This document shows positions 30,392 through 41,652 of a stretch of DNA of 64,000 bases, in pieces. This DNA comes from Paenibacillus sp. CC-CFT747 (lineage in GTDB: Bacteria > Bacillota > Bacilli > Paenibacillales > NBRC-103111). Both the position numbers and the translations under genes were made by a program. The stretch lies in assembly GCA_030323305.1 (NCBI GenBank), contig CP106741.1:5558501-5622500 (forward strand), in the 5' to 3' direction. The first letter of the stretch is position 1; each line of letters begins with the position of its first letter. The notes beneath the pieces are model-generated. The model did not search any database. It had not been told where the DNA came from and worked only from the letters and a program-made list of their open reading frames with translations.

Positions 30392-32822
30392 GGAAGGCGG
30401 AGCACATCCTTGACCGATTCGCCCTTTCCAAGAGGAACGAGGGTTCTGCCTATGGAGCTTCGTTGTTCGATAGGGGTCTTCTCCGTGGAGTACGTATGCT
30501 TCTCTCCCGAACTGGTGACCACCATGAAATCAAAGGGCTCTTTCACGGCAAAGGCTTGAACGAGCTCGGTTCCGTTGGACTTGACCCGCTTGCCTTCCTT
30601 AAACTCGAACGTCAGGATGCCCTTGCCCCCGCGTCCCTGCTGAAGATAATCGCATAGGAGCGAACGCTTGGCATAGCCTTGATCCGATATCACGAGAAGC
30701 TCCCCTTCATCCGGATCGACCCACCCGGCACTGATCACTTCGTCATTCTCCTTCAGAGCAATTCCCCGTACCCCGGCCGCCGCGCGGCCCATCGGATTGA
30801 CTTCCTCTTCCCGGAACCGGATGCTCATTCCCTGCTTGGTGACCAGCACGATCTCCTGATTCCCTTCGCTCAGCTGGACGTGGATGACCTCGTCTTTGTC
30901 CCCAACCTTGCAGGCTACGATCCCGCTGGATCGATTCGTGTAGTACTCCTTGAGTTCGGTCCGTTTTACCTGCCCCCGTTTCGTCACGAAGACAAGGGAC
31001 TTGCCCGCTGCCTGGAAGTCTTTAACCGGAATAACGCTAACGATCCGGTCATCCTTGGCTAACGGAATCACATTCACGATGGCCGTGCCGGTGTCCTTCC
31101 ATTTGTACTCCGGTACTTGATGAACCGGCAGCACGAAGGATTGCCCGTTCTTAGTGAGAAGAAGGAGATTCTCGATCGTATTGACATCGAAGATGAAGCG
31201 GAGGTAGTCCCCTCCTTCATTCCGGTGCTTCCGATTTCTCCGCCCGAGCGCGTAAAGGAAAGCTTGCTGGTTCGTTTCACATAGCCTTCATGCGTCAAGG
31301 CAACCAGCACGTCCTCCGGAGTGACCATAACCTCCAGGTTGACCTTGAGCTCTTCCACTTCTCCCTGGATCTCGGAACGGCGGTCGATCCCGTACTTATC
31401 GCGGATCTCCGTCAATTCCTCCTTGATAACCTTGATCAGCTTACGGGTGCTGCCCAATATTCCTTGCAGGTAAGCGATCGTCCGTTGAACTTCCTTCAGT
31501 TCTTTCTCCAGGGAATGGATTTCCAGATTGGTCAGGCGGTACAGCTGTAGAACCAGGATGGCATCGGCTTGACGCTCCGTGAAGCCGAACTGCTCGACCA
31601 GGTTGTTCTGGGCATCCTGCCGGTTTTTGGAGGCCTTGATCGTGGCGATAACTTCATCCAGGATGTTCAGGGCTTTCACGAGCCCCTCCAGCACATGAGC
31701 CCGGTCCTCGGCCTTCTCCAGCTCGTATTGGGAGCGGTGGGTCACCACTTCCTTCTGGTGCTCGATGTAAGCCTGAAGAATGTCGCGCACGCCAAGCTGC
31801 CGAGGCGTTTTGTTGACAATGGCCACCATGTTGAAGTTGTAAGCGACCTGAAGGTCCGTTTTCTTGTACAAGTAAGCGAGAATGCCCTGGGCATCCGCTT
31901 CCTTCTTCAGCTCGATGACGATCCGAAGCCCGTTACGGCCACTCTCGTCCCGAACCTCGGCAATCCCCTCCACCTTCTTCTCCAGCCGGATATTCTCCAT
32001 GACGGTTACGAGTCGGGATTTCACCACTTGGTAGGGAATCTCGGTGATGACGATCTGCTGCTTTCCTCCGCGCATGTCTTCAATAGCGGTCCGGGCCCGC
32101 AAATAAATCCGGCCCTTGCCGGTACGGAAGGCTTCCCGGATTCCCTCTTCACCCATGATGATGCCGCCCGTCGGGAAATCCGGTCCTTTGACGATCTCCA
32201 TCAACTGGTCGAGCTCCGTATCCGGATTCTCCATGAGCAGGATGCAAGCATTGATGACCTCCCGGAGATTATGAGGAGGAATTTCGGTGGCGAAGCCGGA
32301 CGAAATCCCGCTTACTCCGTTAATCAGCAGGTTAGGAAACCGCGAAGGAAGGACCACGGGCTCTTTGTTGGTGTTGTCGAAATTATCCTTGAACAGGACG
32401 GTCCGCTTCTCGATATCGCGCAGAAGCTCCATGGCGATAGGAGAAAGCCGGGCTTCCGTATAGCGCATGGCGGCCGCCGGATCATCGTCCATTGAGCCCC
32501 AGTTCCCGTGGCCGTCTATCAGCACGTGCCCCATTTTCCAAGGCTGGGCCATGCGGACCATTCCCTCGTATATGGAGGAGTCTCCGTGAGGATGGTAATT
32601 CCCCATGACGTCCCCTACCGTCTTGGCCGACTTGCGGTACGGCTTGTCCGGGGTGTTGCCGGCATCATACATGGAATACAGAATCCTGCGTTGAACCGGC
32701 TTAAGCCCGTCCCTGACATCAGGAATGGCCCGGTCCTGAATGATATATTTGGAATAGCGGCCGAACCGGTCGCTAACAATGTCCTCTAGAAAGGCGGGCA
32801 GAAATTCTTCCAGTGTTCCCAT
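30382..32822 (-). CDS. parC: DNA topoisomerase IV subunit A
   Basis: Cuts and rejoins DNA to separate daughter chromosomes, with ParE. The catalytic Tyr is about residue 121 (AMRYTEARL), and the quinolone region keeps the usual Ser and Glu (HGDSSIYEGMVR). The breakage-reunion core and coiled coil (TERQADAILVLQLYRLTNLE) precede a six-bladed C-terminal beta-propeller. One base is missing near 31212 (after STGMKEG), which separates the propeller from the core. Corrected length is about 813 residues. An essential gene should not be broken, so this is almost certainly a sequence error. Confidence 0.96.
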
Positions 32823-32834
32823 CTAACTACTCCC

Positions 32835-34808
32835 TTACTCCTCATATTCCGTAAAGTCAACGTTCTCAATAATCCAGCGCTTCCTCGGGTCCACTTTATC
32901 TCCCATAAGGGTGGTTACCCGGCGCTCCGCCTTCGCGGCGTCTTCGATCTGCACTTGAAAAAGAGTGCGGGATTCCGGATTCATCGTCGTTTCCCATAAC
33001 TGATCCGGGTTCATTTCGCCCAGACCCTTGTACCGCTGAAGCTCGAAATTACGACCGAACTCCTTCGTGATCTTCTGCAGGTCTTCATCGGAGAAAGCAT
33101 ATTTCTCCATCGTGTTCTTTCCGCTCTTCTTGGTTACCTTGTAAAGCGGGGGCTGGGCGATGTAAACGCGTCCCGCATCCACGAGCGGCTTCATATACCG
33201 GTAGAAGAAGGTCAGCAGAAGCACTTGAATGTGCGCCCCGTCGGTATCCGCATCCGTCATGATAATGATCTTGCCGTAATTGCTGCCCTCCTGCTCAAAG
33301 TCCGAGCCGACTCCCGCTCCGATAGCCGAAATGATCGCCTTGTATTCATCATTCTTAAGAATGTCGACCAGCTTCGCCTTCTCGGGGTTCATCGGCTTGC
33401 CCTTCAGCGGGAGAATGGCTTGATGCTTGGAATCCCGCCCCTGCTTGGCGGAGCCCCGGCCGAATCCCCTCCACGATAAAGAGCTCGTTGCGCATATAAT
33501 CCTTCGATTGCGCCGGGGTGAGCTTGCCGTTCAGGTTTGAGCTTTCGCTCCGGCCTTTCTTCCCGCTGCGCACTTCTTCCCGCGCTTTGCGAGCGGCTTC
33601 CCGTGCCTTCGCCGATTGAACGGCTTTCTTGAGTAGAAGCTGTCCTACGGAAGGATTCTCCTCCAGGAAGACGGCCATCTTCTCCGACACAACGGCGTCG
33701 ACGGCGCTTCTGGCCGAGGAGCTGCCCAGCTGATCCTTCGTCTGGCCGACGAATTCCACCTCGCCCATCTTAATGTTGATGACGGCCATCATTCCTTCCC
33801 GGAGATCCGCGCCGTCCAGGTTCTTGTCCTTCTCCCGAAGGATGCCGGCCTTGCGGGCGTAATCGTTCATGACCCGGGTAAAGGCTGTCTTGAAGCCGGT
33901 CTCGTGGGTTCCGCCTCCGCGGGTCGGGATGGAGTTTACGAACGAAGCAAGAGTCTCGGTGTACCCGTCATTATACTGGAGGGCTACCTCCACCTCGATC
34001 TCGTCTTTCTCCGCCTGGAAGTGGACGACGTCGTGCAGGACCGTCTTCTCTTCGTTCAGGAACTGGACGAACTGGCTCGCTCCCCCGTCATACTGGAAGA
34101 TATCTTCCTTGCCTGTCCGTTCGTCCTTGATCGTGACTTTCAAGCCCGAGTTCAGGAAGGCAATCTCCTGCAGCCGCTCCGCCAGCGTATCGTAGTTAAC
34201 GTTAATGCCGCCCTGAAACACTCTTTTGTCCGGCTTGAAGGTGATGCGCGAGCCCGTCTGGCGGGTATTGCCGATGATCTCTAGTCCGGTCACCGGCTCT
34301 CCCACATGCTCCTTGCCGTCCTTGTCGACCCAATACTCGAACCGCTGTCGGTGGATTTTGCCGTCGCGGTATATGTCGACCTGGAGCCATTCGGACAGCG
34401 CATTGGTTACCGACGCCCCAACCCCATGCAGGCCACCGGACTTCTTGTAGCCGGAACCGCCGAATTTCCCGCCCGCATGAAGAATGGTGAAGACAACTTG
34501 CGGCGTCGGGATCCCCATCTTGTGCATACCGGTCGGAATGCCCCGCCCGTTATCGAACACCGTGATGGATTGGTCCTTATGGATCGTGACCTCGATAGCG
34601 GAAGCATGCTTAGCGAGATGCTCGTCCACTGCGTTGTCCACGATTTCCCATACCAGATGGTGAAGCCCGGAAGTGCCCGTGCTGCCGATGTACATCCCCG
34701 GCCTTTTGCGGACGGCCGTCAGCCCTTCCAGTACTTGTATGTCATCCGCGTCGTACTTTCCCGACTTCGGATTCGCTTGTTCCTCAAAAGATTTAACTGC
34801 TCGGCCAT
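32835..34808 (-). CDS. parE: DNA topoisomerase IV subunit B
   Basis: ATPase subunit of topoisomerase IV. It has the GHKL ATP site (EIVDNAVDEHLAKHA, VFDNGRGIPTG, GLHGVGASVTNALS) and the TOPRIM region (ELFIVEGDSAGGSAKQGRD after correction, then IIIMTDADTDGAHI). Two bases appear to be missing within about 15 bases at 33453-33468, exactly in the TOPRIM motif. A third seems missing near 34795 if the well-placed ATG 34808 (AGGAGG eight bases upstream) is the start. Otherwise a TTG at 34812 would be used with poor spacing. parC follows after 12 bases. Confidence 0.95.
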
Positions 34809-34890
34809 CCAAACAGCCTCCTATATCTCTAAAATGACCTTAGATCCTCCAGGGGAGGATCTCCATAACAAGAACGCTTGTTCTTATAGT

Positions 34891-35889
34891 TTACCCTAAC
34901 ATATCCCTTTTCGTAAACACCCGGAAGGCGATCGCCAGCCCGGCCAGCCCCCAAATAGAGAGAACCGTCAGGGAAAAGGCAAGATTCAATCCCGGAACCG
35001 GGGGAAGAGTGGCGTTCATGTAGGATACCAAATCCAGGTTAATCATAAACAAATATTTGGCGCTTTCCCACGAAGAAACCATGTTCGTCAGAATGGTTCC
35101 CGCAATCAGCGTCGCTAGCATGATGCCCATTCCCGCCGCCGTGCTTCGAACCAATACCGATACCATCAGCGTCAGGCAGGCTACCACCGTGCAGCTGAAC
35201 CAGGCCAGCCCGAACTCCATGATGAGATACAGCCATTGCGGTACGACGTGAACCTTCTCGGTGCTGAGTTCATCACCGGTCACCTGATAGCCGGTCAGCA
35301 CGGGCATGTCCCAACCACCATAGCCGAAAACGAGCCCGGAGATCAAATAAGACAGCACTCCCGTCGACAAAAGAATGAGCGAGACGAACAGAAGGAGCGA
35401 TACCAGCTTACTCATGAGAATTTTCCATCTTCTGACGGGCCGTGTCAAGAGCAGCTTCATCGTACCGGTCGACTGCTCGGAGGAAACGAGGTCGGAAGCG
35501 ACCACCGCCACAAGCAGCGGAAGGAAAAGGGAAATCGAATTTTTTAAGAAATCCCGGGTAAAGGTTACCCCGTTAGGAGACGAAGGATCGACGTTTTTAT
35601 CAAGCGAATATTGGAGCCTCTGGATCTCGACGCGGCGCCACTTTTTCCAGTCCTCGGGAATGTTGTTGCTGAGCCCGTTCGTCAAATCCGTAATCCGCTT
35701 GTTGACGGATACCCGCCAATCGGTCGTTCCGAGCTGCTTGCGGGTATTCTCCGCGACCTTCATCTGGGCGTAGGTAAAGATGGGGATGAGAATAAGAATG
35801 ATAAGGAGGACGACGAGAAACCGGCGTTTCTTCAGCATCTTGATCGTTTCGTTCTTGACAAGCGGATACAAGCTAACCAATCTTCTCAC
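34891..35889 (-). CDS. ABC-2 type transporter permease
   Basis: Membrane subunit of 332 residues with six helices: one near the N-terminus (FLVVLLIILILIPIFTYA), an extracellular loop of about 85 residues, and five further helices. The ABC-2 signature 'SSEQSTGTMKLLLTRPVRRW' lies before helix three. The start lies 17 bases inside the ATPase gene. The substrate is unknown; related systems export peptides or act in bacitracin-type resistance. Frame intact. Confidence 0.87.
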   Translation of the reverse strand: MRRLVSLYPLVKNETIKMLKKRRFLVVLLIILILIPIFTYAQMKVAENTRKQLGTTDWRVSVNKRITDLTNGLSNNIPEDWKKWRRVEIQRLQYSLDKNVDPSSPNGVTFTRDFLKNSISLFLPLLVAVVASDLVSSEQSTGTMKLLLTRPVRRWKILMSKLVSLLLFVSLILLSTGVLSYLISGLVFGYGGWDMPVLTGYQVTGDELSTEKVHVVPQWLYLIMEFGLAWFSCTVVACLTLMVSVLVRSTAAGMGIMLATLIAGTILTNMVSSWESAKYLFMINLDLVSYMNATLPPVPGLNLAFSLTVLSIWGLAGLAIAFRVFTKRDMLG

Positions 35890-36823
35890 CCTCCGTCAGC
35901 CGCAGGAACAGATCTTCCAACGTGGGATTTTTGATCAAGATTGAATAGACGTCAGTCCCGGCCTGAACCAGCTTTCGGTTGAGGTCAGGAATTCGGTCGG
36001 CGGGCATCAGCGTGACGATCTCCGAGGTGTCGGCCGTAACAACCCCGGGTTCTTCCTCTCCCTGAGCATCAGCCGACGGCTCGGCATATTCCCGCAGCAG
36101 CGGCCAAGCTTCACGATAAGGAGCCACCTTCCAGACCACCGTGCTTTCGGACTGCTGAATCAGTTCCTTCACTTCCCCTACGGCAATCACGCTGCCATGA
36201 CTGATAATGGCCACCCGGTCGCACATCAGCTGGATTTCGCTCAGCAGGTGGCTCGACACAAAGACACTTAGCCCCGTGGCGGCCAAGCGGCGGATAAACT
36301 CCCGCATTTCCTTGATTCCTTGAGGATCCAGGCCATTGGTAGGCTCATCCAGAATCAGTAGCTTAGGATACCCGAGCAAAGCCTGGGCAATTCCTAGTCT
36401 CTGCCGCATCCCGAGGGAATACGTTTTGACCTTGTCGTGAATCCGCTGGTCCATCCCCACAATCTCGACGACTTCCTGAATTCGCTCGCGCCCGACGTTA
36501 GGGAACATTCTGGCAAAATGCTCCAGGTTCTCCCAGCCGGACAAATACCCGTACAGCTCGGGATTTTCCACGATGCATCCGACATGAACGAGTGCCTCTT
36601 CCGGCTTCTCTGCGACTGGGATTCCGCAAATGGATATCGTACCCTCCGTCGGACGGATCAAGTTCACGAGCATACGGATCGTTGTCGTTTTACCGGAGCC
36701 GTTCGGCCCGAGAAAGCCGAAAACCTCGCCTGCCCTCACATCAAAGGAAATGCCTTTGATGATTAAGCGGTCTTTTATTTTCTTTTTTAACCCATGAACG
36801 GACAGAACCACTTCCTTCTCCAT
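35873..36823 (-). CDS. ABC transporter ATP-binding protein
   Basis: ATPase of about 316 residues of the CcmA/BcrA-like group. Walker A is GPNGSGKTTT, the signature region YSLGMRQRLGIAQALLG, Walker B with Glu LLILDEPTNGLDP, and the H-loop Ser-Ser-His (FVSSHLLSE). The C-terminal extension of about 90 residues is typical for this group. It partners the permease that overlaps its end. The stop of the SGNH hydrolase lies 18 bases upstream, so the three may share a transcript. Confidence 0.9.
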   Translation of the reverse strand: MEKEVVLSVHGLKKKIKDRLIIKGISFDVRAGEVFGFLGPNGSGKTTTIRMLVNLIRPTEGTISICGIPVAEKPEEALVHVGCIVENPELYGYLSGWENLEHFARMFPNVGRERIQEVVEIVGMDQRIHDKVKTYSLGMRQRLGIAQALLGYPKLLILDEPTNGLDPQGIKEMREFIRRLAATGLSVFVSSHLLSEIQLMCDRVAIISHGSVIAVGEVKELIQQSESTVVWKVAPYREAWPLLREYAEPSADAQGEEEPGVVTADTSEIVTLMPADRIPDLNRKLVQAGTDVYSILIKNPTLEDLFLRLTEGEKIG

Positions 36824-36841
36824 GGCTTACGGCCCCTCCCT

Positions 36842-37666
36842 TTATTCCAGTACCTGCCGAACCCGTTCGGCCATGCGGGCATAGCCTTCCTGGTTAGGAT
36901 GGTAATGATCGTTATACAAATACTTCAAGAGATTCTGCTGAAACAGATCATAGGTCGGCACAACGGTAATGTTGGAATACTTGTTGGCGCTCCGGGATGC
37001 GGCATCGGCAAAATCTTGTACCGCCTTCGAGCCTTTGCGGTCGGGATCCACATCGAGAAAAGGATGATAGAACATGGTATAGACGATCTTGGCTTTCGGA
37101 TTGAGCTCCGCGATTCTTGTGAAGATTTTATCCAGTCTGGCGGTCGCTTCCGGTAAATTATTGGCCAGGCTGTCCATGTCGATATTGAGCTCACCCTTGC
37201 TGTTCAGAATGTTGTTCCCGTTCACCCCGGTACGGAAAATATCGTTGCCGCCTATGGTGAGAAGGATGACATTCGACTGCTTGATAAAGTCGGGGAGCTG
37301 GCTTCCCGGTTTGTTCAGCGAATCGAGAAGCTGCTGGGTGGTCGAGCCGATTACCGCATAGTTCCAGACGAAAACCTCTTTCTTAAGATCCTTGGCCAGC
37401 CCTTCCTTAACCCGTTCGACATAGCCTTTGCCCGAGGTGTCCCCCGTTCCTTTTGTAAGCGAATCCCCCAGCGCCAAAATTTGAATTTTGGAGGAGTCCA
37501 GAGCATTTTGCTGAGGCTGCGGGGTCGGGGCGGGGGCTTGTCCCAATTCCGTCGGTTTCGGATTGAGGGTCGTTTGAACGGCATAAACGAAGCCGAACAG
37601 AAAGAGCAGAGTGGACAGCAAGCCGATGGCGCCCGCTGTTCGCCACAGCAGCCGGGTGGATTTCAT
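36842..37666 (-). CDS. Secreted or membrane-anchored SGNH/GDSL hydrolase
   Basis: Esterase-type enzyme of about 274 residues. An N-terminal helix (AGAIGLLSTLLFLFGFVYAV) anchors or exports it. The nucleophile Ser is in ILALGDSLTKGTG (block I), the oxyanion Gly in VIGSTT (block II), Asn in LLTIGGNDIF (block III), and the catalytic Asp-His pair in NDHYHPNQEGY (block V). The closest known type is the YpmR/TesA-like group; the substrate is unknown. GGAGGGAAG precedes ATG 37666. Frame intact. Confidence 0.88.
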   Translation of the reverse strand: MKSTRLLWRTAGAIGLLSTLLFLFGFVYAVQTTLNPKPTELGQAPAPTPQPQQNALDSSKIQILALGDSLTKGTGDTSGKGYVERVKEGLAKDLKKEVFVWNYAVIGSTTQQLLDSLNKPGSQLPDFIKQSNVILLTIGGNDIFRTGVNGNNILNSKGELNIDMDSLANNLPEATARLDKIFTRIAELNPKAKIVYTMFYHPFLDVDPDRKGSKAVQDFADAASRSANKYSNITVVPTYDLFQQNLLKYLYNDHYHPNQEGYARMAERVRQVLE

Positions 37667-37762
37667 GACACTTCCCTCCATCTACCGTATCTTGGATTAA
37701 ATTTATTATAAGAGTAAAGCTTCGCTCTTTAATTTGCAAATCACCTCTGCGCGGCGCCAATT

Positions 37763-37795
37763 AAAAAAGACAGCCGCGGTTTCTCCGCAGCTGTC
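37763..37795 (-). terminator. Terminator of the heterodimeric ABC exporter operon
   Basis: Eleven-base stem with one mismatch (GACAGCTGCGG/CCGCGGCTGTC on the minus strand) followed by six T. Confidence 0.8.
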
Positions 37796-37807
37796 CGTAT
37801 TAATGAT

Positions 37808-39664
37808 TTACTGCCCCGCCGCTTCACTGAGGAACCGGTACTGGGCCTGAATCAATCCATAGTAGATTCCCTGCTTGCGCATCAGATCCTCGTGACTGCC
37901 GGATTCCATCATTTTGCCATGGTCCAGCACCACGATGTTGTCCGCATGGCGGATGGTAGACAGCCGGTGGGCAATGATGAACGACGTTCTGCCGTGAAGG
38001 AGCGTTTTCAGCGCTTCCTGGATTTTCAGCTCCGTCTCGGTGTCGATGCTCGCCGTCGCCTCATCCAGAATGAGGACACGGGGATCGGCGAGTAGCGCAC
38101 GGGCGAAGGAGAGAAGCTGCCGCTGCCCCATGGACAGGATGTTGCCCCGCTCTTGGACTTCCGTATCGTAGCCGTTCGGCAGACTCACGATGAAATCGTG
38201 AGCGTGGACAGCCTTGGCGGCCGCCTCCACCTCGGCATCCGTCGCTTCCAGCCGGCCGAACCGGATGTTGTCCCGGATCGTCCCGGAGAAGATGAACGTA
38301 TCCTGAAGCACAATGCCCACTTGGGACCTCAAGCTCTGAATCGTCACATCACGGATGTCGTGGCCGTCGATTAGAACTCTTCCTTCGACCGGGTCGTAGA
38401 ACCGGCACAGCAGATTGATGATGGTGCTCTTGCCGGAGCCTGTATGCCCAACTAGCGCTATCGATTGGCCGGCCTGAACCTTCAGGTTGAACCGGTGCAG
38501 CGCCGGACGGCCGGGTTCGTACTCAAATACGACATTGTCGAAATGAATATGGCCTTGAATGCTCGGAAGCGCAGGCGCATTCCCTTTTTCCGCAACCGTA
38601 GGCTCTTCGTCGATAAATTCAAAGATGCGTTCCGACGATGCCATGGCGATGAGAAGCTGGGAATACATTTGACCGAGCCGGTTAATCGGCTCCCAGAAAT
38701 GCCCGATATAGGTAGCGAAGCCAACCAATACCCCGATGGAGACTTCCCCATTCTGCACGAGCTTGGCGCCATACCAGAACAGAATGCAGTACCCGATCGC
38801 GCCTGTGACTTCGATAATCGGCCCGAAGCTCTGATTAAGAGCCGATGCCTTGTTCCAGGCCACGCGGTTAACCCCGTTCATGTTGCTGAAGAACTTCATG
38901 TTTTCTTTTTCCTGCGTGTAGGCCTGGGTTACCCTCATGCCCTGGATGCTTTCGTTCAGATGCGCGTTGATTCTCGAGTTCTTCATCCGCACATCCTGCC
39001 AGGCGAGCCGGATTCTTTTGCGCAAGGTGGTCGAAACCATAAACATTAGGGGAACCGTGAGCATGATGGCCAGTCCCAGCTTCACGTTAAAGGTAAGCAG
39101 AATCACGATGATTCCTAGCAGCTGGACACAGTCGATCAGCACGTTCACGACCCCGTTGGTAAAAAGATCCTGCAGCGAATTGACGTCGTTCGTAATGCGG
39201 ACCAACACCGAGCCGGCCGGCCGCTTGTCGAAGAAGCGGAAGGACAGCCGCTGGATGTGGCTGAACAAATCATGCCGAAGGTCGTAAATGACCCGCTGTC
39301 CGATCATGTTCGTATACCGGATCCGGTAATTGCCCGCCAGCCACTGAATGAGGTAAGCGGCCGCCATGCTGCCGACGAAGATATAGAGCAGCTTCAGGTT
39401 TTTATCTTCTAAGGCATGGTCGATGGCAAAGGAAATCAGCATGGGAATGGCCAGCTTCGTCATGGTCACAAGCAGCATGCTGAGCAGGATAATCGGAAGC
39501 ATCTGCTTGCTGTACGGCTTCATGTAAGTGCCGAGCCGCCGGATTTGGCTCCAGTTAAAGGGCTTTTCGATGGCGTCGTCGTCCTGATATACGAACCGCT
39601 CTTGCTTGGTTTCCTTGCTCTCTTCTGTGGTGCCCTTCTGGTTAGGCTTGTTCGCGGTACTCAA
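37808..39664 (-). CDS. ABC exporter subunit B (transmembrane plus ATPase)
   Basis: Half-exporter of about 618 residues: six helices (from QMLPIILLSMLLVTMTKLAI) and a nucleotide-binding domain. Walker A is GHTGSGKST and Walker B has the catalytic Glu (VLILDEATASID), but the signature reads LSMGQRQ in place of LSGGQ. With the partner's Asp in Walker B this fits an asymmetric heterodimer like YfiBC or BmrCD. The start is a TTG at 39664, eight bases after GGAGG and 23 bases inside the partner gene. The apparent upstream extension is read in the wrong frame of that gene. Confidence 0.9.
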   Translation of the reverse strand: MSTANKPNQKGTTEESKETKQERFVYQDDDAIEKPFNWSQIRRLGTYMKPYSKQMLPIILLSMLLVTMTKLAIPMLISFAIDHALEDKNLKLLYIFVGSMAAAYLIQWLAGNYRIRYTNMIGQRVIYDLRHDLFSHIQRLSFRFFDKRPAGSVLVRITNDVNSLQDLFTNGVVNVLIDCVQLLGIIVILLTFNVKLGLAIMLTVPLMFMVSTTLRKRIRLAWQDVRMKNSRINAHLNESIQGMRVTQAYTQEKENMKFFSNMNGVNRVAWNKASALNQSFGPIIEVTGAIGYCILFWYGAKLVQNGEVSIGVLVGFATYIGHFWEPINRLGQMYSQLLIAMASSERIFEFIDEEPTVAEKGNAPALPSIQGHIHFDNVVFEYEPGRPALHRFNLKVQAGQSIALVGHTGSGKSTIINLLCRFYDPVEGRVLIDGHDIRDVTIQSLRSQVGIVLQDTFIFSGTIRDNIRFGRLEATDAEVEAAAKAVHAHDFIVSLPNGYDTEVQERGNILSMGQRQLLSFARALLADPRVLILDEATASIDTETELKIQEALKTLLHGRTSFIIAHRLSTIRHADNIVVLDHGKMMESGSHEDLMRKQGIYYGLIQAQYRFLSEAAGQ

Positions 39665-41433
39665 TTGGCCATCCTCCGTTCGGCTTGGGAGCCGCTTTGG
39701 GCTCCGGTTTATCGGCGTATTGGATATCGAAGGTTTCCCGGTAAGGGCCCGGCTGGCCCAGCAGCTCCTCGTGGGATCCCCGCTGAACGACTTTTCCTTC
39801 GTCGAGAACAAGGATCTCATCGGCGTGACGCAGCGAGGAAATCCGGTGAGCAATAATGAATACGGTCCGGCCCGCCATCAATTCCCGGAAGCCGGCTTGG
39901 ATTTCGTGCTCGGTTTCCATATCGACGGCGCTTGTCGCGTCATCGAGGATGAGAATTTTCGGATCCTTCAGCAAAGCGCGGGCAATGGCAATCCTCTGCT
40001 TCTGGCCGCCCGACAGGCCCATTCCCCTCTCCCCTACGATCGTGTCATAGCCCAAGGGAAGCTCCATAATGAAATCATGAGCTTTGGCCAGCTTTGCAGC
40101 CTTGATAATATCCTCCATCGACACATCGCGGTTGCCGTAGGAGATATTGTTGCGGATGGAGGAAGAGAACAGGAACGTTTCCTGGAACACGACCGCGATT
40201 TGCTTCCGCAGACTGTCCAAGGTAATATCATTGATGTTGACCCCGTCGAGCGTGATGCTTCCTTCCCGGACATTGTAAGCCCTCATCAGAAGCTGGATGA
40301 CCGTCGACTTGCCGGCCCCGGTGCCTCCGAGCAATCCGATCACCGTTCCGGCAGGAGCATCAAAGTTCAGATTGGTAATGGCAGCCGGCTTATCGGGATA
40401 ATGGAAGGTCACGTTGTTGAACTTCACATGTCCTTTTACCGACTCGCTCTTGAGTTCCAGAGCGTTCTCTTTGTTCTTGACATGAACGTACTGGTGAAGA
40501 ATCTCCAGAATCCGTTCGCCGGATGCTTTGGATTGGGTGAAATTGTTAATATGAAAGCCGATTCCCCACATGGGGCCGATGATATACCAGATCAAGCTGA
40601 AGAACGCGACCAGTTCACCGGTGGTCATGCTTTCCTTGATGACCATATAGCCGCCGGTTCCGAGCAGTACGACGACACTTAAGTTCGCAAACAGCTCCAT
40701 AGCGGGAAAATACTTGGCCCATATATAAGACGTCGTGATATTGTTCGTCTTGTACTCTTCGCTGCGGATCGAGAATTTCTCTACCTCATGAGGCTCCCGG
40801 GCAAAGGATTTGACCGTACGGACCCCGTGATGTTCTCCTGCACCGCGGTGGTCATGCTGCTCATGGACTGCCGGATGCTCCGGAAGGCGGGATGAATCTT
40901 GCTCTCGAATTTAACGGCGGTGAAAGCTAAGAAAGGCATAGTGACCATCGTGAGCAGCGTCAGCTTCCAGTTGATCGCGAACATCATGCCGCAGCCAAAG
41001 ACCAGCATCAGCACCACATTGACGATTTGGGCGAAGCCGAAGCCGATAAACTGGCGGATCGCTTCCAGGTCGGCAGTTAAACGGGACATCAGGTCCCCGG
41101 TTCTCGCTTTGTCATAATACTGGAAGGACAGAAACTGAAGCTTCTCGTACAGCGCATTTCTCAGGTTGAAAGCGACCCGGTTTCCGAGCCTTCCCCCAAG
41201 AAAACCGTGGATAAATTGTAAAAGCCTTTTAGCGTCACCACTCCGACGACTAACAAGGCTAACGTAGGGACCGTCTGAAATTGTCTCGGCTTGATGACAT
41301 CATCAATGAGATAGCGCAAAAGGTTAGGATAAACCAAGCCTAATGCCGTAGCGCACATTAAACAAAAAATAGATGAAAATAACAACTTTCGTTCCGACCA
41401 ATAATACTCCTTCAGCTGCCTAAATACATTCAT
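39642..41433 (-). CDS. ABC exporter subunit A (transmembrane plus ATPase)
   Basis: Partner half-exporter of about 597 residues. Six helices are followed by an ATPase domain with Walker A GGTGAGKST, canonical signature LSGGQKQR and Walker B LILDDATSAVD. Asp replaces the catalytic Glu, marking the degenerate ATP site of a heterodimeric exporter. Two bases are missing: near 41203 (after STVFLG, continuing GRLGNRVAFNLRNAL) and near 40829 (after QENITG). Its start, ATG 41433, lies 70 bases from a large inverted repeat. Substrates are probably drugs or peptides. Confidence 0.9.
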
Positions 41434-41500
41434 GATGAGCCCCCCGCTCGATTACCCCATTAAATTTACCGGGCCGCCTCTGGAAGTCTAACCAAAAGTC

Positions 41501-41545
41501 GCCAGGTATTCCATAACATTTATGAATATTAACACCTTACCTGGC
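41501..41545. promoter_or_regulatory. Nested inverted repeat before the ABC exporter genes
   Basis: Outer arms GCCAGGTA (41501-41508) and TACCTGGC (41538-41545) enclose an inner near-palindrome (ATTCCATAA/TTTATGAAT). It lies about 70 bases before the exporter start. It could be a repressor operator or a leader hairpin; there is no T tract, so it is not a terminator. Confidence 0.45.
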
Positions 41546-41599
41546 AACCTTCAACGAGGGGAATCCACCATAATTCCGTATATATCCGATAGAACACAG

Positions 41600-41623
41600 A
41601 AAAACCGCAGACAATCTGCGGTT
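41600..41623 (-). terminator. Terminator of dynA
   Basis: Nine-base stem AACCGCAGA/TCTGCGGTT with a three-base loop and a T-rich tail on the minus strand, 30 bases after the dynA stop. Confidence 0.85.
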
Positions 41624-41652
41624 CTCTTTTAAATCATCGGAATCCCCGGGTA

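Noticed and set aside
30382..34808. parC and parE as pseudogenes
   Set aside because: Both are essential, all motifs return after one-base corrections, and the same error type occurs all over the window.
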